From contig NC_056047.1 of assembly GCF_004379255.2 (NCBI RefSeq), forward strand, positions 21,714,293-21,778,292: a DNA stretch of 64,000 nucleotides, in the 5' to 3' direction. Of the stretch, positions 10,851 to 22,503 are shown piece after piece; within the stretch, counting starts at the first letter, position 1; every line of letters begins with the position of its first letter. The translations under genes were made by a program, and so were the position numbers. The DNA is from Salvia splendens. Lineage: Eukaryota > Streptophyta > Magnoliopsida > Lamiales > Lamiaceae. Under the pieces are notes generated by a model. It was not told the DNA's origin, searched no databases, and worked only from the letters and a program-made list of their open reading frames with translations.

Positions 10851-11664
10851 TTTATTTTAATTGATTGCGTTATTTCCCAAATAGTACACCTAAATACTAA
10901 AGAAAAGGGAAGACAATTATTGTAGTTATGTTGTGTCACCATTAGTGTTATTTGAAAATAATTTTGGACACAGTCTAGTTGACCAACTAAATTTCGTTAT
11001 TAGAGGTTGTTACTCAGTTTGGTATATGTTTTAATGCATAATTAGAAAAGTAAAAGAAACATAATTTTTTTTAAAAGTGTTGTTAGCGGAGAATGAGTCA
11101 CACCTCATTAGAAAGAAAGAAGTTTCTAAAATTAGATAGTTTATATTTTTTAAGAATAAACTAAAAAAAATTCATACTTTTCAGAGACGGAGTGAATATT
11201 ATATTTTGCCTTAGTAGCATTTCTCGTTGCCTTTACGAACACATTTTAGTGGCGAGAGAATATTTTGGATATGATTCTTTATGTTTTAACTACTTTATTA
11301 TTATTAATATTAATTAATTGGTATCTCATATTCTATCTTTTACATAAATGAACATATATGTTGGGCAAGTGGTCGTGTGAGTGTACGCATGAAAAATTGG
11401 CCTATGATTCCGAGGTATCATCGACTCACTGGCATAGTGAATGCTCCACCAACTCCATCATATATCCACCAAAAAGATTAATTCTCCATGATAAATAAGT
11501 ATTGTATGATATATTTTTCAAAATATTAAAAAGGAAGTATAGTAGTAGGATTTAAATTCGAGAAGGTTCCAACTAAATACACTCCCTTAATCAAGTGGTA
11601 TATATTTTTTATACAAAAAAATGTGAAATTATTTTTTTTTAAAATGTTTAATTTTCAATCAGTA
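10851..11664. other. intergenic DNA with a decayed Stowaway-like remnant
   Basis: No gene. Around 11040-11200 the wording (GGAGAATGAGTCACACCTCATTAG, then GACGGAGTGAAT) resembles the interior and right end of the nearby Stowaway-like MITEs, suggesting an old copy without clear ends. Confidence 0.45.
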
Positions 11665-11889
11665 CTGCTCTCTCCATTCTATAAAAATAGTTTTTATCCA
11701 TTTTGAGCTGTCCCACAAAAATAGTTATCTTCCGTTTTTGGCAAGTTTTTCTCTCTTATAAGATGAGTCACATTCTCGACTAACAATACTTCAATCACTT
11801 AATCTATCTACATTTCTCTCTTACTTTACCAATTTTGCATTAAAACCCGTGACATCTCTAAAATTCCTATTTTTATGGGACGGGGGGAG
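11665..11889. mobile_element. Stowaway-like MITE
   Basis: The left end CTGCTCTCTCCATTCTAT pairs with the right end ATGGGACGGGGGGAG in inverted orientation; both extend into CTATTTTTAT-type sequence. TA lies on each side (11663-11664, 11890-11891), the Tc1/mariner target. Non-coding. Confidence 0.75.
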
Positions 11890-11922
11890 TACATAACTTT
11901 GCATATTGTCCACAATGAGTTA

Positions 11923-12157
11923 CTCCATACGCCCCCAAAGAACCCAACGAATATGCACTTTGGGTTTGACATTGATTTTAATGTAAAATTGGTAAAGTAA
12001 GAAAGAAGTAGAAAGAAAAAGTAATTAAAGTATTGTTAGTGGAGAATGAGTCTCACCTTATTAGAGAGAAAATACTTTCCAAAATTAGAAAATGCATATT
12101 CTTATGTGACGGACTAAAAAGAAAAGAGTATATATTCTTGTTATGGCACAGAGGGAG
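11923..12157. mobile_element. Stowaway-like MITE
   Basis: The left end is CTCCATACGCCCCCAAAG and the right end GGCACAGAGGGAG, with TA at 11921-11922 and 12158-12159. The interior shares AATGAGTCTCACCTTATTAGA with other copies in the window but in the opposite orientation to the one 33 bp to the left. Non-coding. Confidence 0.7.
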
Positions 12158-12507
12158 TATAAGATAAAAGAAGTAATTTTGTCAACTTTCTTTATAAGAT
12201 TCTTTTAAACTTTTTTTCAAAAAAATAGATGGAGTATTCTAAAATTGTAAGACAACAAAAAAGCATGAATGAGATAAAAACTCTTCCAACTTGAAATACA
12301 AATGAGGAAATGAAGGTGATAATTGGCAAGCATGTGTCCCTTTCTCTTGGTGCGATCATTTAAAGCTATTGCCATTGATAATTCGATATGCATTCACCCA
12401 AAAAGATGCAATAATGCTTTAAGTTTAACCTACCACATTATGGGACTCCACTCCTTAATGACAGAAAGAGGTACGGTGGTGGCTGATTGGTATCGATCAA
12501 AACATTA

Positions 12508-13278
12508 GAGCATCCGCAGCGGTGCTCGCTGGGACAGACGACGTTCGTGCCGGTGGCGCGGTAACGCGCTGCTCGCCGCTGGCACGGCGCTGCTCGATGC
12601 ATCGAGCTCGTCCGTGTCGCTGAGCAGGCGAAGTGGCGCGTTTCTATTCGCTAACGGATTATCCGTTGGAATTAATTTTTTTTTTAAATTAAAAATAATA
12701 CCGAAAATAAAAAAAATTCAAATTCTAAAAAATATAGCTGTTTTATTACCGTTTTTCTGGAATTTTTTTTATTTTTTTATAATTTTTTAAAACCCCAAAA
12801 TCATCTATAAATACACACATTCATCATCCATTTTTCACATCGAGGTGTGCATACGACGGTGGGCGAGAGGTTCGAAACAAGACACACAATGCCCGATATC
12901 AGAACCTACACTGAGCTACAAGAAGACCTAATTAAACACATTTGGGCGAAATTCGGCCACGAGTAGTGTTTTTTTTTTATTTTATGAATTTAATTATGTA
13001 ACTTTTAATTTTTAGGATTTTAATTATGTATTTTTTATTTTTTAGTAATTTGTAATGGTATCGGATATTTTTAATGCATTTTAATATTGTGGAAATGTTT
13101 TTAGTAATTGAAGTATTTAAATTAAATAATGGAATGGTGGGACCCTTGAGCATGTCCTTGCAGAAGAGTATGGATGTGGGTGTTGTGCTCTTGGGGTAGA
13201 GCATGAAGTAAAAAGATAATAAAAGTGGATCCAGGCCCACATCTGTGCTATTTGGCAAGAGCACGAACGTGGATGGTC
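12508..13278. mobile_element. Harbinger-type internal-deletion element
   Basis: The left end GAGCATCCGCAGCGGTGCTC and the right end GAGCACGAACGTGGATGGTC are imperfect inverted repeats, with TTA flanking both sides (12505-12507, 13279-13281). It belongs to the same broad terminal family as the elements at 5725 and 62815. The interior keeps a TATA-like CTATAAATACAC (about 12806) and the end of a transposase frame, so it looks like an autonomous element that lost most of its centre. Confidence 0.75.
12850..12966 (+). pseudogene. Harbinger/plant-transposon transposase C-terminal remnant
   Basis: A short frame ends RTYTELQEDLIKHIWAKFG, then HE and a stop at 12964-12966. It resembles the C-terminal tail of plant Harbinger-family (Plant_tran) transposases, where a His/Gln-Leu-x-x-Asp-Leu-Ile-x-x-Ile-Trp pattern is common. 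The catalytic DDE region is absent. Family assignment is from pattern memory only. Confidence 0.5.
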
Positions 13279-14491
13279 TTAAAACTACTTGATATCTCCA
13301 ACCTTTCATAATTTTGAGATTTGTAATTTTTCATGAATTGTCGAATCGATCATGATGAAGCAAGTTCGTTTCGATTGCACGATTTTTAGATGGATTATTA
13401 AGTACGAATCAAAATTTGATTTTTTAAAACCGTAAATTTCAAAACTTTCGTTAAATTCTGGTTACATGAACCAACTTTAAAACATGCTTTTAGACTATCA
13501 CATTACTAATTTGTAAGTACTAATTTCCAAATAATCAAGATTCCAATTCTAAAATAACTTAATATAAGCCATAATTTAACATTTTTATTGTATGATTCGA
13601 TATTGTTTCGCTGCATAAATTGTGATGTAATTTTGATTGACGTTCGATAATGTCACGTAAGTAAGTCATCAATAGTTTAATTATAAAATTATAAAAAAAA
13701 TATAGCAATTTACATGTAAATTTTAAAGCTGGCATGGAAATTAGAGTTTAACATATAATTATAATTTTATAGACATTAGCATTTGGAAAATAAAAAAAGC
13801 CAAAGAAAAGGTAAAAAGAAGAAAGTGATTGGAGTGGAAATTTCAATGGAGAAAATGATGTGGACGATAGAAGGAAGGCTTTCTTTCTTGCAAGTTGGAT
13901 TGAGGTGAGCCCCCCACTTGCCAGCATTTATTCCTCCTCTTTTTTTTGCTTTTGATTCTTTGTTTTATAGTACTACAAGATTTTTGTCTTTGATTATGGT
14001 TTTAAATGAGATTCACCACATCGGAACATTTGTCATATGAACCATCTATCCCCATACTATTTTATTGTATTTTTATGTACTTCAATTATGAATCATCCGT
14101 CCATCTCATGCTATTTGATTTTATTTACGCAGTTTGATTATTATGACTTATTATTATTTGATTGTATATCTAAGATTAAGTTATGAGATTCAAACCTCAT
14201 AAACTAAATATATTATATATTTAATCACGAGATATAATCTTTTAAACCGAACGGATCCTAAAAAGCAGTTCTATTTGAAAAATTATATTTCCCATATATA
14301 TTATGTTTGATTCATCAGGCTGAATCTTAAGACATAATCTTAGATTGATAAGGAGTCATATTATCTCATTCAGCTAAAATAATTTATGCTTCAAATTAAA
14401 AGAAAAGAAAGAATTAAGGTGTATTTAAGTAAATTAGTATGTGCTCATATGTATTAAAATTGTCTTTTCAATCAAATAATATTTTTGCCAT
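13279..14491. other. AT-rich intergenic DNA
   Basis: No supported gene. Several AT-rich stretches and short palindromic words, but no element with clear ends. Confidence 0.5.
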
Positions 14492-15910
14492 TAATAAGAC
14501 TTATTTCATGCATTGGTTATGAGGTTAAATTCTGTAAATTCAGTGAACTAATAAGTGTTTGTAAGTTCAGGAGCGTGAAAAATCTGCCAGACCTAGGAAA
14601 TGCATACAAATTATCCGAGGCAGGGAAAAAGAAGCAAAAGTGAAGTAAGGAGCAGTTCTAAAGGATCCTATTTCAGAGGGCAAAAGTGATAAATCATGAA
14701 GAAAGAAGCCCTAGGAATTCGAGTCTCAGCTATAAAAGGGGCAACTATCTTGAAGAAAAGGGAGATCACTTTACACCAGCTCCACATACTCTTTAGTTTC
14801 ACTTTAGTTAGCTCATTTCACACACGCACTTGGCTATCAATGGGGTAATTCTGGAAAGACTTGGCGGTTTAGTATAGTTTCTATGGTGTAACACCGTCGT
14901 CACAAGGGCGAAGATACAATCGTTTTTGCTTTTCTGTTATTTTGCCTCGCCGTGAACTTCCTTGCCGGAAGCTCGGAGACTGATATTTCCGTTTGAACAT
15001 TATTTCAGTGGCTATGGAAGTTTATGTTTTCTGTTTTACTTCGGTCTTCATGCTTGATGCTGGATTTTACTGATTTGGATGTTTTTCGCAATTGATTGTT
15101 GAATCGGAGTTGGTTTGTGGTTGAATTGTTTAAATTGGAGTTGATAGAAATGGATCTGAATGTGGTTGAGTTTAGATAAGGTTGATCTGGAGTGGAATTG
15201 TGATTCGAAGTTGTGGATCTGATACGTACTGGTGTAGATCTGCATGGTTATGGATAGTTTTACTGTTACTTCCGATTTACTCGACCTGGTAGCTTAGATC
15301 TCATAGTTTCCTGCTTAATCGAAATGTCTGAGATCCGATCTAAATTTGCTCTGTTTTTGATGCTCTGTTTCGTTCATGTTCATGTTTATTTGCTGAAGAA
15401 GACGAAGATCGTTGGTAGTTAGATCCAGACCCGTTGTTGTTTGCTTTTGCAGCTTTACCTATCGCAGTAGCTAAATCGGGAATATGTCCCACTGCTTTTT
15501 CATGCTCTTTTGTCTAACCGTTTTAGGAAAAAAAATTTACTTGACCTGGTGGTTTTGATAAAATATCCTTAGTTAACTCATATCTCGAATCATGCATGCG
15601 TACGTGTTTTTCTTGTTTCTTAGGTCTAGTAGATAGTTAGTACTTGAGTGCTTTTAATTCTCGTGACCCAGTGGTTTAAAATTCTTGATCCACTTTTTGT
15701 GTGGCAGCAGCCAACCCTCCCAAACCCCTCTAAATGCTTGCTAACACATCCGTCCCCGTGGGATCGATCCTTTGCTTCTTTATACTAGCCAATAGTGTAG
15801 TGGGTTGAGGTTTTGAAGCAAGAAAAGTGTGTCCGACGACCAAATTCTGACAGATTCATGATCTCCTAGACTCTGTGATCTAGTGAATCCTCTGGACCTA
15901 TGCTACTTCA
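14492..15910 (+). repeat. Athila 5' LTR (1419 bp)
   Basis: Begins TAATAAGAC where the 3' copy has TGATAAGG, so the terminal TG has mutated to TA. A TATA box TATAAAA lies at 14731-14737, followed by the likely transcription start 25-35 bp on. It ends GCTACTTCA just before the primer-binding site. The 3' LTR matches it along its length with substitutions and small indels. Confidence 0.9.
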
Positions 15911-15912
15911 AA

Positions 15913-15930
15913 TGGCACCGTTGCCGGGGA
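15913..15930 (+). promoter_or_regulatory. primer-binding site, tRNA-Asp type
   Basis: TGGCACCGTTGCCGGGGA lies two bases inside the 5' LTR. It matches the tRNA-Asp-complementary site usual in Athila/Tat elements (TGGCGCCGTTGCCGGGG) apart from one G-to-A change. Confidence 0.85.
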
Positions 15931-16002
15931 TGGATGGCGTTATTTATGTTTGTGTTTAGAATGGTTTGGTGTATATAGTTTTGATTTGTTGCTTTTCCCT
16001 TT

Positions 16003-17920
16003 TTGTTTTTAGTTTATGAGCAGAGGCTCAATTGGAGAGACTCTCAGTTCAGCTGGCAACCTAAGGAAGTACTTGCCCCTGTCACCACTAGATCAGGGCT
16101 CACAACAGCTGACCCCCTCCAGTTGAGTTTAGGAAGTGAAGAGGACCCGACCTCGCCGATCAAGAAAGAACCAGAATCAAATTCAGAAACAGAGGAAGAA
16201 AATACAGGGGATATGGCGGACGTAATGGATAACGATCCAGAGATTGGCTCGCTCAATGCCCATCTGGATGGCGAGCCGTCCCAAGCCATTGTTATTACCC
16301 AGGCTCAACGGGCTATCGACATCAAAACAAACGTATTGTCCGTGATGTCGCATTTCTACGAGCGGAAGATTGAGTATCCATATGAATTTTTCCATGAGTT
16401 TTGCAAGCTCTGCAGTATTCAGAAGAGACCCCATGACTCGACTGAGGATGATTACAGGTTACGTGCGCTCCCATTTGCGCTGAAGGGTGAAGCCAACACA
16501 TGGTTATTAAGGTTACCGGCCAATTTTATCCGCACGTGAGAAGATTTCAAATTGGTTTTCTTGGACTACTTTTTCCCCACGAACAAGACTAATGCTCTCA
16601 AAAAGGAAATTCAGGCATGCAAGCAGGATTATGATGAGTCCTTAAGCCAATATTGGTCACGCTTCAAAGGGCTGCTTGACTCATGTCCTGACAACCGAAT
16701 GGTCAAAGCAGAGGTCTACAACATTTTCTATGAAGGGGCGAATCCCGAGTCCAAGGATTTGATGAACTCCTCGAGAAGGGGAAATTTCACCAAGAAGCGT
16801 GCGAGCGAGGCCAGGGAGATTCTAGGAAGATTAATTGATGCAAAGAAGGCGTATGATCAGCCGCGTGCCATTCTCAGAAGAGGATCAACTAATGCAATCA
16901 TAGATCGAGGCGACAAGAAGGTGGAGGCCCGAATTGACAGATTAGAGAAGGCACTTTTGAGTGCTATAGAGAAAAGTAATCAACCTGCCCCACCCGAGAA
17001 GGCGAAAGTGCCAGGTCTAGAGGAATTGCAACCTCAACCATATTATGGTCCGCCAGCGGAAGGAGATTTCCAAGCCCAGGCAAATCAATAGGAAGCTGGA
17101 ATACGAATGGAAGCTGGAACCCAGGGAAGCAAAGGGATACCCCATTGAGGGATCACCCTAACTTTAGATGGACTGAAGATAACCCGAATCCACCACCCCA
17201 GCAGCAGATTACCAACTATTCGAATCAACCGGAACATCAATCCAACTGGTATGGAAGAAATCCGAAAGGACAGAATAATTGGGGCAACCGGAATCAGGGC
17301 AACCGGTCCAATTGGGCGAACAGGAATCAGAACAATCCAGCGAATTCCTATGTGCCACCCCATCAGAGGAATTACCAGGGCAATAACTCAAACCCTCAAC
17401 CCAATTACCATGGGAATCAAGGGTCGGTAATCAGTACAACAACAATCAGGGACCTCAAGGGAATTTCCATTCAAATCAAGGACATGGCCCTAGCCACCAT
17501 CAAGGACCGAGTGCCAGTCAGCCAAACTTCAGACAGCAACACATGCAGAATAAAATGCAGTCCAACAATGATGTGGTACATAAGCTTCAGGATACTTAAG
17601 TGGAGCACAAGGCAACCATGGACATGCTGGCGAAGCAGTTATCTCAGATCGCGACTTCCCTGAGTGAAATGCGTGGGAACGAAGGATGGATTCCTGCCAC
17701 AGTCAAGCCACCAGACAGGGCTAACATCAGTCAAATCACCCTTAGGTCCGGACGAGAGTACAAAGGTCCGACAATGGGGATGGATGAAGGGACACTTACT
17801 GAGGTGAATAAAGAAGGAGATGATCTGCTCCGTCAGAAGGAAGACACTGGGACAAAAGAAATGGAAACAAGGGAAGCCAGAGCAGAGGGTGATATCTAGA
17901 GCAGAGGGTGATATCTAGAG
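16003..17920 (+). pseudogene. Athila gag
   Basis: Retrotrans_gag-type region: EYPYEFFHEFCKLCSIQ and LRALPFALKGEANTWLLRLP before an in-frame TGA at 16537-16539, then VFLDYFFPTNKTNALKKEI and YWSRFKGLLDSCP in the same frame. A stop at 17089-17091 and frame changes separate the Asn/Gln-rich segment (17145-17600, QNNWGNRNQGNRSNW) from the last part (17600-17899, EHKATMDMLAKQLSQIA, ITLRSGREYKGP). It would make the capsid protein that packages element RNA. A 20-bp tandem duplication sits at 17879-17921. No ATG is evident at the start of the open frame, so the start is not resolved. Confidence 0.85.
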
Positions 17921-18056
17921 CGGTGACTTGAGAAAACTAGTACCCCGAATGGCTGACCCATTTTTCCTAGATCCAGGAACTGAAGTGGAGAAAGAAGAAG
18001 TAAGGAAAGAAACTGGAGAGTCTTCCAACTGAGATTCCAACAACACGGTCAAACAA

Positions 18057-19094
18057 GTGAAGCCATTTCCCTACCGAGGGGAAGTCAGAAAAAAGAAGGA
18101 TGATCCAGTGGACTTCATGGAAATCTTCGGCAAGCTGGAAATCAACCTGCCATTCCTACAGGCTCTGAAGCTACCTCTATTCAGCAAGTTCATCAAAGAA
18201 TTCATATCCGGGAAGACTAAACCTAATGGCAAAATAGTGATCGGAGAAAGTGTTTCGACAGTGATTCAGAAGCGGATGATGCCATCAAAACGCACTGACC
18301 CAGGTATGTTCACTCTGCCAATTTCAATTGGGGACATTAGAATTGAGCATGCTATGTGTGACCTAGGAGCTTCGATAAATGTTTTACCGCTTTCCATCTA
18401 CAAGAAGTTGGTAGGAGTAAGAATGGTTGACACGAAAGTGGTGATCCAGTTAGCGGATAGGTCATGCATTTGTCCAGAGGGTGTGTTAGAAAATGTGATA
18501 GTTAAGGTGCATGATTTCTTGTATCCGGCCGATTTCCATGTGATCAAGATGGGTGAAAATGAGTCTGTTGAGTCTAGCAGAGTGCTTTTAGGTAGATCAT
18601 TCCTACGCACCGCTAAGACCATAATTAATGTTTTTGATGGAACCATTTGTCTGGATTATCATGGGGAAAAATTCACATTTAACATTGATGAGGCCATGAA
18701 AAAACCTTTAGATGTGGAGAATCTTCATGTTGTGGATATCATTAACCCTCTGGTCCAAGAATATCTTGAGACTGAATTAATGCAGGAACAGATTGATAAT
18801 TCAGAACTGAGCCATTCCTTTGATAAGGAGGTAGCAGGTTGGTGCGAAGCAATGAACACACTGGAGTTGACAGATGAGGACCTAGCAGAAGCGATTGTGG
18901 AATTTTGTAAGTGTCTGACGTCTGCCAGGTCAAAGGAATCAGCCCATTTGGCCAGTGTGGAAAAGTTATCAGATCCAGGGGAGTCAACCACAAGTGAAAT
19001 GGGCAAAAACCCCTACCCCAGGAGACAAGTTCAGCGAAAAGGAGGTAAAGACACTTCCACCAGGCTTGAAGTATGCTTATCTAGAAGCGCATGA
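18057..19094 (+). pseudogene. Athila aspartic protease region
   Basis: An open segment of 345 codons with the retropepsin-like active site CDLGASINVLPLSIYKKL (about residues 100-117) and the typical Athila sequence GRSFLRTAKTIINVFDGTI. It would cleave the Gag-Pol polyprotein. The frame is lost near 19094, before the reverse transcriptase, so the polyprotein is not continuous. Confidence 0.85.
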
Positions 19095-19339
19095 GACGTT
19101 TCCTGTGATCGTCAACAGCAACCTGACCCAGGAGCAGGAGGGTAACTACTGGAAGTGCTCAGAAAAAATAAGAAAGCTATCAGGTGGACTCTATCGGATC
19201 TGGTGGGAATCAGTCCCGATCTCTGCATGCACCATATTCGCTTGGAAGAAGACGCAAAGACCTACCGGGACTCACAGAGGAAATTGAACCCGAATATGAG
19301 AGAAGAAGTCTTGAAGTAGGTACTGAAGTTACTGTCCTT

Positions 19340-20751
19340 GAGAATCATCTACTCGATCCCAGATAGTGAATGGGTTAGTCCGGTCCACATGGTGCCGAAG
19401 AAGTCGGGTATACAGGTGGTGAAGAATGAAAAGAATGAGCCCATACCTACACGATTAGTTACAGGGTGGAGAATGTGTATGGACTATTAGAAGTTAAACA
19501 CAGCCACTCGAAAAGACCATTTCCCCCTGTCTTTCATCAACTGGAGAGGTTAGCCGGGAAACAATACTTTTGTTTTCTTGACGGTTACAGTGGCTACTTT
19601 TAGATTTACGTCAACCCAGAGGATAAAGACAAAACAACATTCACTTGCCCTTTTGGCACGTATGCGTATAGGAGGATGCCCTACGGTCTATGCAATGCAC
19701 CTGGAACTTTCCAAAGGTGTATGATGAGCATTTTCTCCGACCTGTTAGAAGAAAGTATAGAAATCTTCATGGACGACTTCACTGTCTACAGAGATTCGTT
19801 TGAGTCGTGCTTAGGTCATCTGGATGGTGTTCTGAGAAGGTGTCAAGAGAAGAACCTTGTCCTCAACTTCGAGAAGTGTCATTTTATGGTCCCAAAGAGA
19901 ATCGTCATGGGCAATGTTGTATCTGAGAGAGGAATCCAAGTCGACAAGGAAAAGGTGGATATAATCTCGAAGCTACCTTGTCCTACAAGTCAGAAGGAAG
20001 TGAGAGGATTCTTAGGTCATGCAGGTTTTTACCGAAGGTTCATAAAAGACTTTGCGAAGATCGCACAACCACTTACCCACCTCCTACAGAATGATGTCGA
20101 TTTTGTCTTTGATGAGGCATGTCAAGGGGCCTTCCAACTCCTGAAGGATAAGCTGTATCAGCCCCAATAATCAGAGCTCCATACTGGAATCACCCCTTCG
20201 AGGTGATGTGTGATGCTAGCGACTACGTCGTCGGAGCAGTGCTAGGTCAAAGAATTGATGGGAAGAGTTATGTAATTTTCTACGCCTCGAAGACTCTTAA
20301 CCAGGCCCAGAAGAATTATGACACCACGGAAAAAGAAATGCTAGCTGTTGTGTATTCCTTTGAGAAGTTCCGACCATATTTACTTGGGTCGAGGGTGATA
20401 GTGTTCACTGATCATGCATCTATTAAGTACCTGTTGGCGAAGAAGGAGTTTAAGCCAAGACTAATCCGATGGGTGTTGTTACTACAAGAGTTCGACTGGG
20501 AAGTAAGGGACAAGAAGGGGACCGAGAATAAGGTAGCCGATCACCTGAGCCGAATTTTTCAAGGAGATACAGAGGAAGCTATATCAGATGCATTCCCAGA
20601 AGAACATCTTTATAACGTGGGAAATTCTTCTAGACCGATTAGATGGATGGAAGTGCTAGCGATAACTGGTCCAGAAGATACAGAAAAAGGGAAGTTTAAA
20701 CTAACTGCAGAACCTTGGTTCGCAGACCTGGTAAATTTCTTAGTCACGTGA
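19340..20751 (+). pseudogene. Athila reverse transcriptase and RNase H
   Basis: RT motifs: WVSPVHMVPKKSG, KLNTATRKDHFPL, FCFLDGYSGYF, the active-site FMDDF (about 19770) and GFLGHAGFYRRFIKDFA. RNase H follows with [34 protein letters not shown] and [15 protein letters not shown]. The catalytic aspartates are kept. Stops replace sense codons near 19485 and 19603, another occurs at 20168, and the RNase H part is in a shifted frame (20203-20751). These enzymes copy element RNA into DNA in virus-like particles. Broken, hence a pseudogene. Confidence 0.9.
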
Positions 20752-20899
20752 GAGCTTCCGAGTGAATCGAAAGTTTCCCAGGCCCAGAGGATGAAAATTA
20801 GAAGTGAGACCAAGTATTATTTTTGGGACGATCCTTACTTCTGGAAAATAGGTTCAAACCAGATAATCAGAAGGTGTATTTCGAAATGGGAATAGAGAG

Positions 20900-21868
20900 G
20901 CGTGCTGGACCACTGTCATGCATTGGCATGCGACAGACATTTTGGCCTAAGAAAAACTGCTAGGAAAGTTCTGGGCAGCGGTTTTTACTGGCCCATACTG
21001 AATAAAGATGCATATGAGTATTGCCAGAGTTGTGGTCGATGCCAGCAGACTGGGGGAATCTCCACTCGCGACGAAATGCCCTAGGTCCCAGTGATCGTCT
21101 GTGAAGTGTTCGATGTATGGGGGATGGATTTCTTGGGTCCATTCCCAAATTCTTATATACTGGTGGCAGTAGATTACGTATCAAAATGGATAGAGGCGAA
21201 GGCGACTGCCACGTGTGAAGCAAACGAGGTCACGAAGTTTATAAAGGCCAACATTTTCAGCCGCTACGGAGTGCCCATGGCAGTGGTTGTAGATCAAGGA
21301 ACGCATTTCTGCAACCGAACCATGGAGGCAAACGGTTGGATGATGCTCTCTGGGCCTATCGTACTGTGTTCAAGACCCCATAGGAATGTCACCTTATAGG
21401 CTCGTTTTCGGCAAGATGTGCCATCTTCCTATGGGTGTTGAACATAGAGCTTACTGGGCAGTCAAAGAGATGAACATGAAACCTCAGGCCTGTGAGGAGG
21501 AAAGAAAGATTCAACTGCAAGAGCTGGAGAAAGTGAGGCTTGAGTCATACGATGCTGCGATGTAGTACAAAGACAAAACCAAGTTATGGCACGACAAGAA
21601 CCTCTGGGTCAAGGAGTTGCAGGTTGGTCAGAAAGTGCTCCTGTTCCAATCACGGTTGAAGATGATGTCTGGAAAGCTGAAGTCCAAGTGGATAGGGCCC
21701 TACACGATGGTTGGCCTCAGAGTAAATGGAGCTATGGAAATTCAGGGAAGCACTTCTAACTCTATCCAATTTTTTGTTAATGGCCACATGGTCAAGGTAT
21801 TTAGGGATAGTTCAGAGTTGTGCGTAGTGGAGGAAGTTCCCCTGCGCACACTCTCCATTGTTGCCTAA
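20900..21868 (+). pseudogene. Athila integrase, internally deleted
   Basis: The zinc-binding region HCHALACDRHFG...YCQSCGRCQQ is present, then [10 protein letters not shown] (first catalytic Asp) and DQGTHFCN (second Asp) at about 21290. The frame then jumps into GWMMLSG, and the following text reads a shifted downstream part ([10 protein letters not shown], about 21380 on). The section that should carry the catalytic Glu is missing or scrambled. A TAG at 21082-21084 and another near 21563 add breaks. The C-terminal region WIGPYTMVGLRVNGAMEI remains. Confidence 0.85.
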
Positions 21869-22503
21869 CTGGTCAAGTTGCTAAGTATTCTTTGGGAATT
21901 CCTGGGTCAGGTAGATAGTAATGAAGTTTTTAAATCTGTGGACTGAACCAGTATATTCCCAAGAATACTTACGCACGTATTGTAAATAATGTAGTTAGGT
22001 TTCCTGAATCTTGATATTAAAAATCCTAACAAAGAAAAAAATCAATTACTCAAAAATATTTTTAAAACACCAAGCAAACCTGGGAAACCAATTGAGGTCG
22101 AAATTATTTGGGATTCATATCCCCTGGACCTAGGAATCTGGTGTCTCGTTTTTAGTTAAAAATTTCCTAAGTGTTGTATTGTGAGAGGAAGCGTGAAAGT
22201 AGCAGTTACGTGAGGAGGGGGAATTTTCAGGCAAATTTGGGGGGGAAGTTTCGAATTTTGAATTTCAAAATTAAAAAAAGAACTGCCAAGGAGGAGGCGT
22301 ACGGTTGCTTACATCATCAGGCAACCGTCTCTCTCTCTTTTTCTTTTCCTTTTATTTTTATTTCCCTTTCCCTTTCCTTTCTTTCTTTTCAAATTTTCCT
22401 AAAATAACTTCCCCTAATTTATTATACTTCTCCCTCACAATTATTTTCTCTCACAACACACACATTAAATTTTTGAAACCCTAACCTCACCATTCATAAC
22501 TTT
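21869..22503 (+). other. Athila spacer between integrase and the downstream ORF
   Basis: Non-coding stretch inside the element, with a CT-rich tract (22330-22390) just ahead of the next reading region. It may hold a splice acceptor or leader for the downstream ORF, but no proof is visible. Confidence 0.4.

Noticed and set aside
12323..12508. Short plus-strand open frame before the Harbinger relic
   Set aside because: No homology pattern; it runs up to the element boundary by chance.
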